Positions 13,501 to 25,500 of a stretch of DNA of 64,000 nucleotides are shown here, piece after piece. How positions within the stretch are numbered: position 1 is the first letter of the stretch; every line of letters starts with the position of its first letter. Under the pieces are notes generated by a model. That model was given only the letters and a program-made list of their open reading frames with translations. It ran no database searches and was not told where the DNA came from. The DNA is from Schistosoma mansoni (taxonomy: Eukaryota > Platyhelminthes > Trematoda > Strigeidida > Schistosomatidae), in the NCBI RefSeq assembly GCF_000237925.1, contig NC_031495.1:60618939-60682938 (forward strand). Direction: 5' to 3'. Position numbers and translations under genes: made by a program.

Positions 13501-16500
13501 CATTGAAATTTATGATGATTTATATCAGACTGTTTTTAGTTATGCAATAGTAACTTATTAAACTTCTGTTATTATTGAGTTTGTAGGTATTAAAGCCAAG
13601 GTTATTATTACACTTATGTTTTACATATACATATGTAGTTCCAAAGAAATTCTAAAAGGAAACTAAATTTTATTTTCACAAATCTCGTATTACATGAAAA
13701 TAAATAGGTTTTTCAAAATGATTTATAACATTGGTTATTTTCGTTAACAGAAGTGTATTTAATAATTCAAATCATGAATCAATTGAAGCTAGACCACCAC
13801 GGAAAACCTGGAAGCACTGAACGGCCGTTTCATCTTACTGTGGGACTCCTCAGCAGTGCGCATCCACGATCCCGCCTCGCGAGATTCGAACTCAGGACCT
13901 ATCAGTCTCGCGCGCGAGCGCCTAACCACTAGATCACTGAGCCGGCCGGCATCCAACGGTGTTAATGTCTAACTTCAACCAATCCACGAAATTGAGCAAT
14001 CGTCTACCAATTGTCTTCAGTGAGTTGATATCTCTACAACAGACGTAGTTGAACTCCACTGGTCACTGCTCCCCACTAGTTAAGTGCTCTGGCGCGAGAC
14101 TGGTAGGTCCTGGGTTCGAATCTCGCGAGGCGGGATCGTGGATGCGCACTTCTGAGGAGTCCCATAATAGGACGAAACGACCGCCCAGTGCTTCCAGGTT
14201 TTCGATGGTAGTCTAGCTTCAATTGACTCATGATTTCAACTATGAAAATACTGAAATCTCCACAAAACCCTTTCTGATCTATAATTAAGTTTCTATCAAA
14301 CCATTTCATTAAGAAGATTATTGATCATTTAGTAGCATGGTATGTTTACAACCCTTAGGGAATTGGTGCTTCCTATGGGATTTGAACCCGTATCAGCGAC
14401 TAAACTAATCGGGTAACCAACTGGTCTCCTGTATGACTAATAAATCCAAAAAACATCGGCGGTTATTTAAATTACTATTAAAAAAGTAATTTTAATATCA
14501 ATCAACAAAGGTTTATTCTCGTTCAGCTAGTAAATGTTTTTTTAATTATAAAAATGCAAGCCACTGAGATTCAAAGTACAAAATCGTTTGATATACTACA
14601 CAAAATACTAAATTATCTTTTTGTTTCTTGGGTTTGTAATTAAACTATATTCATGTTCGTATTTGACGTCACCATATAGCTTAGATTGTAATACACTAGA
14701 ATTTTATAATTACACTCTATGCTACCTATATATATGTTGGTTAACTGATGTTAGGAATCACAGCATATTAAATGGATAATAAGCAAGGATGTTTTTGAGT
14801 TTAGACAGGACCATTAATATCTAATAAGGTTATTAAGATTAAAAATTTCGAAATTAAACCACTGGTATACTGAAGGAGTTAGAGCTTTTCTACCATTAAA
14901 TTAAGAGACTCATGTAAACTGATTTATTCAAATTTAAAACTCTTAGGAAGTATACATTTAAGATCACACTCTGAAACTTCATATTTCATGGCGAGTACCA
15001 AGCCGTCCCGTCACTAGATGAGTATTTTATGGCTTCAAATATTGAAATGTATTCTAACACCACGTTCACTTCCTCTATAATATATTCCTAATACCCCTGG
15101 GTTATTTTTGCTACTTTTTTAACGGTTATTTTTTACTATGCAATGTGATACATTTGAATTATGACTAAAACTGACTGAGCAATATTGGCCTCAATTCTCC
15201 AAAAGAGCATTTATAAGCTACATCTAAAATTGATGTGGTATAGCTAGCAATGAAATCCATGAGTCTTGTTTAGTCTTGTTTGTAACTAGTCGGCTGGATT
15301 TATTGACATCACAGGACTGATTTTTACACTGGGACTCGAACTCAGAATCTCTAGCCTCTAACCCTCAACGCGTTGTCCACTAAGTTGCTAAACCCAGTTA
15401 CTCACTAATCTAATACAACGGGTATCATGTTTACATCATTACCGTTAAGTGTTTCAGTCTTCCTTTTATTGATATTCCTGAATTAATATTGATCAGTCTT
15501 CGTAAGTATAGCATATCCTGTGCGGATAGCCTCCACACAGCTATTACTCCACAAGTTGTGAAGCTTTCTTCATTTAACTATGGAACAATTAATATTATTA
15601 ACGAATCTACACAGGACCGGTTGCAGTACCTTTCAGTAGTGATGCAAGCTGGAGGCTGGAGGAATACAATGGTCAACACTTTTAAGTGCTTCGAATTTGT
15701 GACATTGCAAGACTAAAACCCGCTCCCATCAGCAATATCTGCTTTACTTTCATTACTATTTAACTCCAGTTACTACGGACTTGTATTAAAATTTCGTCAA
15801 TCAATCGCCATTTCAGTCAATAATTAAGGAATATCAATAATATATTGCTAACACTTACTGTGTTTTTTTTAACTATTTATGTAAATACTAGTAATAAACA
15901 TCAGATTATCATAATCGCCAAATAAAATTGTATAATCTGTAATTCACTCCAGATAACTCATTTGGTGGGAACTACGATCATCATTTTCCAAATTTATTAA
16001 CAAACTATCAAGGTTCATATGAAAAAATGTCAGAAAAATGTAAGTTCTGTTCATTCACTTCATTTGTTTAATTTTTAATTTTTCAATGTTCACTTTATTT
16101 ATTTATTTATTTATTTAAACACGTAAATATTGGTACAAGGAAGCACCAGATATATATGCGCCACACAAACCTCATTTGATTTGTGTGAGGGCTATGATAC
16201 TGCCCAGGTACCTAAACTGAAACAGGTGGTTTTCTCAGGGGGCTACACCCAGAGCCTCTGACTAAAGGTCTGATCCACAAGACAATGGGGCATCGTGAGG
16301 AGATGCAGTCTCCTGGTAGCCGGTGATCAACTATTGATTCGTACGCCATTTGTTCCCTCAGGATACTGGAGCCCATGTGCACCATTGGTTTGGAATCACG
16401 GTTTTCCAGCTCCCCCAGGTAGACTTTCAGTGTCCATCAACCCGGTTAAAGCGCCGGACATTCGCTTTTCTTCCTCTCAATTTCGTAAACAACAGTAGTG

Positions 16501-19500
16501 CCACGAGAAGGCAGTGAGTAGGACTTCTCTGACAGAGGCTATATATGTGTGGCCATGTGAGAGGGAGAGCGGACTCTCCTCATCCTCGGCCGTACCAGGG
16601 CATTTGGGGGGGGTTACTAAGAAAAATAATAGCTCAGTGTTTGTGTAATCTACAAAATTGGATTACATTACTTCAATGTTTACAATGGAAGCCGTGTTAA
16701 TAACTTGAACGTAATAATTCTCCAATATTTGATAGTATTCAAATTTTAGGGTTTATTTAAAGTATGTAGCCAATAAATAAAATAAAATAATTCATAATCG
16801 ATTATTATTACACAAAAAACTTAATGATTATCATTTGAACCCCGAAAGCTGAGCTATACTAAAGTTATCATGAGTTATCCTAAAGTCTGGTATCAAATAT
16901 TATTGATGAGTGTTACTGGGCGTTTATCATAATCGTAGGAAAGGTTGAGGTCTTTCAAATAAAGCCAACACCGTATAAAAGACTAAAGCTGTTTATCTCA
17001 ATGACAAGAGGTACGATTTCGGTATTAGATAAGGTGAATTCTGATTCATGGAGAGTTATCGTTTCTCTGAATATTACAGTTGTAACTTCTTGATGAGTAC
17101 CCACCAGCACGTGACCTATGTTTCAAGCTTCATTCCTATGTCCTCCAACAATTCAACATCGAAACATAGTAAACTACGATATTGAGTCACCCAATCTAGT
17201 GATCATACTGAACTTGATCGATTAAATTCTATCATTATTGAAGCCTTAACATCATGATACTAATTACCACCTATTAATCAGTTCGTATAAATATTATCAG
17301 TCACATCTCATTAATAACGCAACCGACTGTGATTGCAGATTTCTCAGGCAACACCTATTCCCTCAATAACACAAGTACATATTACTAACGAGTGTCAAAG
17401 TGTATGAAACCTATTCCCATCCAGGTGTTTTCTTTATTGTACTTTCAAGAATAATTAACCAATAGGGTGGATAAAGTTAGTAAATCATAGCTAAAATATT
17501 AGAGACTGAAAACTTTTGTTGAACATTTAGCAGTAAATATCTACAGATCGTTTGTGACTGTTTACGACTTCGAAATGTTCGCGGTACCTTCTTATTAGAC
17601 CACTTAAATTTTTAATGATAATCGACTCTAAATTGTAGGTACGGTAACTAGTATCTTCCGATTATTAAGTTTCCATATCCAAGTTAAATGTCTGAACAAT
17701 ATTTGAGCGAACAATTGTTTTCAATAACTTCATCATCAGGCTCTACAGTTATCAGTCCAACTTGACTGAGGGATGTCTAATAGGTGTAGATACTTGGTTG
17801 GATTCCGCCTAATTATCATAACCAGTGGTTAAATACTTTCAATAACATGGCTCAAAACTATTTTCACGGGCGCAGATATATCCACTCTTTACCTTCTTCA
17901 AGATTCTAAGCTTCTGAATCCCTCAAGATTTTTTTATTTCACTAATTTATATTTTCTTGAATCGTATCTTCGATGCCTAATCTTTCCTATTGCTGTCGAT
18001 GCTGTTATTACCTCCACTACTCCGGGATTCGTCTTGTTAATGTAGTATGATAACTTGAACCGATAGACATACATACCAGATTCTGCTTTGCAACTGACTG
18101 ACAGACGCGAAATTCATGGCTTCATGAACTAGTCATATGTTATTTATTTAAAAGAATCTCCAGAATAGTAGAAAGAGAGACTGTGTAACTACATAGGCTG
18201 TCAGATTTGCGCTGAGGTTATCCAGAATAAATAATTTAAATGACAGAAAGACAACTAATCTCATAAAAAGGTTTGGTCAAAAAATTGCTTCAAGCCCAAA
18301 TGAATACCAACTGATCATTTAGCAGTAGAAAATATTGTTTGTTTAGTTCTTATTGCTGATAGAACTCTGTCGATCATGTTGTAATGTGGTCAGTAGTCTA
18401 AGTAAGTCGATCTCACCTGTATTATATTCAGATGTTATGTAATTGTGGGTAATTGCTAGGAAACCTTGATCCTAACTTCAACTGTCTAACATCTAAAAGT
18501 AAATAGAATCAGGATAGTGATAGCCCTCAACAAGAAATCATGCTATTATTCTCAGATTTGTATCGTCTTAAAATATATCACATAAGTGCTTTCGTTGACA
18601 GTTATTCATGTTCATTATAATTTATTCGCATAGTTATTTTATAAACATAATACTCCAATAAGAGTGTGAGTGAATAAAATAATTATAAAACAGCCAGAAC
18701 TTATACAAATTCTTCCAAACACAACATTCTCATACTGAACAAACGTCTAACATCTAATTCCTATTGTTTAGCGAAGTCGTCAATATTTATGACTTTTTAG
18801 ATGTGTTTTCTAATTAAATATTCAAGAAACAACCTATACAATCTAAGATTTCATGCCAACTCATTATCTAAGTGTAAACTGTATCACGATGCTATGCAAC
18901 TCAAATTGCTAATAAACAAACACACTATGTAGTCGATACGTTTCCATCAAAGATCGTTGAAGAACATCTGTAAAAATCACTAGAGATTTATTTTGTTATA
19001 GATTCAATATTGAGACTAAGCTACTTTATTAGAACAAAATCATTTGAAAAACGTTATAGTTGAAATCATGAGTCAATTGAAGCTAGACCACCATGGAAAA
19101 CCTGGAAGCACTGGACGTCCGTTTCGTCTTATTGTGGGACTTCTCAGCAGTGCGCATCCACGATCCCGCCTCGCGAGATTTGAACCCAGGACCTATCAGT
19201 TTCGCGCGCGAGCGCCTAATCACTAGACCATTAAGCCGGCATCGAATGGTGTTAATGTCTAGCTTCAAGCAATCCACGAAGTTGAGAAACCGTTCACCAT
19301 TGTCTTCAGTGAGTTGATATCTCACAACAGACCTGGTTGAACTCCACTGGTTACTGCTTCTTACTAGAACTCCAGGAAATATCCCTTGAAGTCAGTCACT
19401 AGTGAGCATATGATTATTATCAGAAGGGGCTTTTGTGAAGATTTCAGTAATTTTATAGTTGAACCATGAGTCAATTGAAGCTGGACCACCATGGAAAACC

Positions 19501-22500
19501 TGGAAGTNNNNNNNNNNNNNNNNNNNNNNNNNNNNNNNNNNNNNNNNNNNNNNNNNNNNNNNNNNNNNNNNNNNNNNNNNNNNNNNNNNNNNNNNNNNNN
19601 NNNNNNNNNNNNNNNNNNNNNNNNNNNNNNNNNNNNNNNNNNNNNNNNNNNNNNNNNNNNNNNNNNNNNNNNNNNNNNNNNNNNNNNNNNNNNNNNNNNN
19701 NNNNNNNGTCCAGTGCTTCCAGGTTTTCTATGGTGGTCTAGCTTTAATTGACTCATGAATTTAATTATAAAATTACTGAAATTTTCACTAAAGCCCCTTC
19801 TGATTTGAAAAACTATGTAAAATCACATACTATTGGGTTAATAAAATATTCTTAAGTTGATAGAGGAGACATTTTTTAGTACGTGATTAACTTTTCTCAA
19901 TAGTTATTCTTTCACTAATAAAGTTATACACATTCAAAACAATCCTTATTGAAATAACACAAATTTAACTTAAAATATCTAGTTCATATAAACATGATCA
20001 TTTTCAAAATATTTTGTCAGTATAATGATAAAAGTTCATACAGAATTTCACTACTCCTACTACTACTACTATTACATTACCGTACCATATATCAGTTTAA
20101 CCTTCTATATGATATTGATATTTAATCTGATTGGTTAATTAAGCTAAAAATGTTCATATTTATAATATAATACAATTAATCTAAGCCTAATAATTTTACT
20201 AATCAAACTATTTTACATAACCTTATCATACAATATTTCTATGAAAAAATGTTTCCTGGTATAATAAAAATTTGTCATAAAGTTTACTTACATATTTACT
20301 TACACCTGTTACCCCCAATGGAGCATAGACCGAAGACCAGCATTCTCCAACTCACTCTATTCTGGACCTTACTTTATAGTTCCATCCAGTTGTTGTTCAT
20401 TATTCTCATGTCTGTCTCCATTTCTCGGCCTAATGTGTTCTTTGGTCTTCCTCTTCTCCTTTCGCCTTCACCATTCCATGTGAGGGCTTGCTTTGTGACA
20501 CAGTTGAGTGCTTTCCTCAATATGTGTCCTATCCACTTCCACCACTTCTTTCTGATTCCTTCCTCCGCTCGAATCTGGTTTGTTCTCTCCCACAGTAGCT
20601 TGTTGATCATAGTGTCTGGCCATCGAATCCGAAGTATCTTGCGTAGACAACTGCTAATAAACACTTGTATCTTCTGGATGATAGCCTTTGTAGTTCTCCA
20701 CGTCTCCGCCCCATACAATAGAACTGTCTTGACATTTGTATTAAAAATTCTGATCTTGGTGTTGGTTAACGGTCGTTTTGAGTTCCAGATGTTCTTCAGT
20801 TGTAAATATGCTGCTCTCGCTTTGCCGATCAGCGCCCTCACATCTGCATCTGATCCACCGTGTTCATCAATGATGCTGACCAGATATGTAAAGGTTCTCA
20901 CATCCTCCAAATATTCTCCATCAAGTGTGATTTGATTAATGCATATTGTGCTGTATCAGAGAATCTTGCTTTTCCCTTTGTGTATATTGAGACCTACTGG
21001 TGATGAAGTTGCTGAGGCTAAACTGGTCGTCTTCTCCTGTAATTGTTGTTGCGTGTGAGATAGAAGAGCCATATCATCTGCGGAGTCTAAATCGTCTAGC
21101 TGCATCCTATCTGTTCACTGTATCTCATGCTTCCCCGTACCAAATGTTGACGTCCCCATAATCCAGTCGATCACCAGGAGAAAGAGAAAGGGTAAGATTA
21201 AACAAACTTGCCTGGCACCGGTCTTTACCTCGAACGAGTCTATCAACTGTCCTCTATGCACGATTTTGCAGTTTAATCCATCATAGGAATTCCGTATGTT
21301 GTTGACTATCTTCTCAGGCAGACACGCCATGGTGTCGAAGAAGCCTCCATAGTGTTGTCCTGTCCACACTATCAAATGCCTCCTCGTAGTCAATGAAGTT
21401 GATGTAGAGTGATGAATTCCATTCAATTGATTATTCCACGATGATCTGTAGTGTTGTGATTCGGTCGGTACACGTTCGATCCTTACGGAATGCAGCTTGT
21501 TGGTCTAGAAGTTGGGTGTCTACGGAGTCCTTTATTCTGTTTAACAATACCCTGTTGAAGACTTTTCCTGTTATTGAAAGAAGAGTGATGCCTCTGTAAT
21601 TCTCACACTTGTTGAGATCGCCTTTCTTTGGTATCCTGATCAAGTGTCCTTCTTACCAGTCTGTTGGTACTTGTTCTCCAATAAAAACTATAAAGTTATG
21701 TATTCCTTCTATAAATGATTGAATTAAAGCTAAAAGATAATCGGTTAAACAATTTTCCAAATGACTTTATTTTCATATTACATCTCGTGTCATAATGATA
21801 GAACTGCTAATAAATGTTCTCAGTCAAAAATTTGCTCATCTACCATTCACAGCTTTTCCTATCCAAGGATAGGATGTTAGAAACAATAAAACAGTATATT
21901 CTTTATATAGAAACAAAGTTTAAGCATAATAAACAGAATACAAATCAGTGTAAAAAAAAGAAAACAAAACATTTAGTTACGATACCTTTTTACTGAATTT
22001 ATTTCCTTATCTGTATAACCTCAGTTGCATAACTATTTTATGTATTATATTTCCGATAGTTTTAAAAAGTAAAGTACACTTGTAATTCATTGTGTATTGG
22101 TTGTTTGATTCTTCCCATTGATGATTAGTCTGTTATTTGCATATGTGCATCATGTGAGGATTGCTTCGATATTGCCTTAAATGACAAACATTATGAGTAG
22201 ATATGGATGCGGGCACATCCAGCTGACAAGTCCCAAATAGGATGAAACGCGCATCTTGGATTCCATCGCTAACCACTGTGGTGGTCGATATTCGATATTA
22301 TCCTTAACTTCGTATATTATTCGTCTTGATAACCGTTACTCGTTAACGTCCTAACGGTGTATAAATCAGAAGGCGAATACGAAGGGCTGATCGCGTTTAT
22401 TATTGAACCACACACAGGTATCCAATATTACAGGCACGTTAAGCAAGCATGAAAGAGCTGTGCCGTAAAACAGGCGAGCGAGCGTGAGAGCCGAATGAGT

Positions 22501-25500
22501 GAGTAAGCGTGTACAATACGGTGCAGCGTAGAGTAGAGCAGAGAGCAAGCGAGCAGTAAACAGGATTAAGATGTACATATATATATATAAGTGGAAAAGC
22601 ATGAGACATCGGATCAATTAAGCGATTAATAATAATGCTAGCGGAATGAATACATGCGTAGGCAGTAAGCAATGTTCAAGCGTATATAATAAAAGTACAA
22701 TGGTATAGATAGGTTGTTATTGTATGAATGACTGTCCATTAAATAAGTTAACAAAAGGGCTTAGCCAGATTAAGTGTAAACAAACTCAATCGTATCTGAG
22801 TTGCTATACCATCATCCATCTCTGTTTATAAAGCAAACCTGATTACAATAATGTAAAAATTGCTATTCACATAATCTGAACAATCCTTTTTTATAAACAG
22901 TTAAAATTATTCAGGAATAAATGTAGAAGCTAAAGGAATTAGCAAGTATGAATATAGAAGTTAATATTGTAAAGGAAACGTAATCATACAAAGTATTTAA
23001 ACGAAATAGGTTCAAGGATTATTAATATGTGTATTAAATAATCCATGTTACTAAGTGGAGTTGGGAGGTTTAATTTATTTTCTATCTTATTGATTAACGC
23101 GGTAAAATTTGAGACTCCAATGTATTGTGAATCGATCTACACTAATAAGAGACTTCATCGTATAAAAATTCAAAGTATAAGCTATCCATTATAGTAGTTT
23201 CTTATCAAACATATATTGTAACATTTTTGTTATGTAATACTAAGTTCCAGAGTTCAATTCCAAGAATTCATCATAAATGGAAAATTCCAGGCTACCAACA
23301 ATAAAACTGTCACCGTGTACCTAGTATTTTTGAAACTGGCTTTCTTGTCGATAAAACTACGAAAAAAAAATGAAGCATCATAACTTTGATGGCCTAAAAG
23401 TATCATGTCATAAGTAAATCCAGTTATCCCAAAGACAAATAAATGACTGATTATTTACATTTTTTTAAGAAGTCAGTTCTGATTATCGTGTAAAGAAATA
23501 ACTATCGTCCCTAAAAGTATCTAGAAAAGTCCAAGAGACACCCAAATATTCTTTGTAGTAATATTGATAATATTTACTATATTCAACACTACAAATTTTC
23601 TTACAGTTAGGAATTCTCAATGGTGCAGCATGCAGCAATTTGGAAGACTCTCCCGTTCTCCCACATTGTACGAGCATTCCATGTACCTAGATAAATGGTT
23701 GCTCTGGTTGTCAGAAAGGGCATCGGCCTCGTGGCTTCCGAAAGAAATCGGCTTTCACCATGAGGCGTAATAACTCTTCTAAATGAAAACCTTCTGACTC
23801 CCAGGACAGAGTTTAAATGGTTTGAATATTTTTTTTCTGGTTAGCGTTTTTTAGCGAGTTAGTTTTCCACAGGATTGGGTCGCTAACCCCATGCCCAACC
23901 CTCCCCCTTTATCCGGGCTTGGAACCGGCAGTAGCCCCCTGAGGTGTTACATGTGGTGTTAGTTCTCAATGGCAGTTATTCAATATTGTAACAAGCTTAT
24001 CTTTAACCTATATTTCAATCGTAATCACTCAAAAATAAATTTTATAAATACCTTAAATATTCAATATCTGTAATTTAATCTCAAAAGTTATGTTACCAGT
24101 TTAGCTGCTACAACGATTTTCACCATTCATCTTATTATTGAATATATGAGTTCCATTTCATTAAATGATAGAATGGAAAGAAGAAACATCAAAAACTACA
24201 CCATTTAACGTTAAGATCAGTTGTAGGCTTTTGATAAAAGCTCATCAGTGTATACAGTTAGCATTAATAAACATAATAACTGTACTTAGCGTATATTTTA
24301 TTCCTGCAGAGACGACTTCGATATTTCATTAGACATATAGTTTGCTGTAAATTCATTTGTTGTTTCTTTATCAATCAAGAAAACTTAAGCTGACAGATAT
24401 TGATTATAACTCAACACTTTATAACGAATTTTCCTACTCCTTTTTAAGTGAACTCTCTAACTGATATAGAAGAGATAGAATGTTGGTAGTGGTGGAATCC
24501 AGGACGCTCGTTTCGTTCTGTTTGGGACTCGTTAGTTGGATGTACCTGTATTGCAAAATTGATGTATGGTGGCTGGTCCCATGTCGAACCCACATAGCTT
24601 ATTCTAGCTTCTGAGCAAACCAACTTATCCATTCTCCTGAAGCTACATATTGGCCTAGTTAACTATTCGTTTATCAACCTTGAATGTTTCTATATGAGCA
24701 TATGTGTGTACATTTCTTATCTTAATAATCACATGTCTGTAGCTTATTTTGCTGTGACTGTAAATATCGATTAACGCTTGATTAAATCGAGTTGGCTTAC
24801 ATGCCTTCTCTACTGCACGTCATTCCGCTTCGGTTCTCCAATCTGCTTCGCTCTTACCCTTTTCTTTCGTCTCCCTGATTGCCTGTTCAAATCAATGAGT
24901 GCATGAAATATACATATTCAAAATCCATTCTCGTATTTGATTTATTTAATTCCATTGTTCATTAACGCGAGTTAAATCGATGATTATATAAGAGAATAGT
25001 CAGGATGGATATTACGACAGCAGTTATTCGATAACAAACATTCATACGACCTAATTGAAGTCAGATATAGGGCCACAAAAGTGGTTAGCCCGTCGACAAC
25101 GTCATCCTATCTAATTGGAGTCAAAATAACAGGCCACCAATGATGTTCACTTTGGTACCAGAACCTATTAGGGTTTGCTTCAAACACCAGAGCATTATCC
25201 ACTTAACTACTAGGTCCAGCTAGCCACCCACTTGTCCATCGAGTATGAGATTGAATTCAACTTGAAATGATTTGGATTATCCCATTGTGTATATTTTCGA
25301 ACGAAATTTGGTCCGTTATTCCAGAATTTTCTGATTTACATGTTTAAGCCACAACCAGCGCAAAATTCCATTGTTTTAACGCATAATACTCTCCAATTCA
25401 CTTTCATAACTTACTTTGGGCACTGTCATACAATAATTATGGATCATAGTAATGAAGTTCTTGATAATATTTGTTAGCTTAAATATTCCTTATCTCTGAA

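Larger units (their letters stand above)
13773..14290. repeat. Family-B SINE-like fold-back composite with facing hammerheads
   Basis: 13773-14087 is a reverse unit: terminal motif, hammerhead, tRNA-like part with antisense B box GATTCGAACTC, and tail. From 14088 it switches to a forward tRNA-like part (GGGTTCGAATCTCG), hammerhead and terminal motif, ending in the B tail near 14280. The outer arms (13773-13925 and about 14090-14245) are inverted copies. Confidence 0.75.

Noticed and set aside
16295-16498. 67-codon + strand open frame
   Set aside because: Lies antisense in a GC-richer LINE 3' UTR; no protein similarity.
20249-20935. 228-codon + strand open frame
   Set aside because: It is the antisense shadow of the RTE reverse-transcriptase C-terminus on the - strand; the peptide shows no domain, and the same shadow recurs at 29383 and 40893.
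22366-22617. 83-codon - strand open frame with hydrophobic start
   Set aside because: Entirely within the LTR-like insert at 22277-22812; not preserved in the sister copies.
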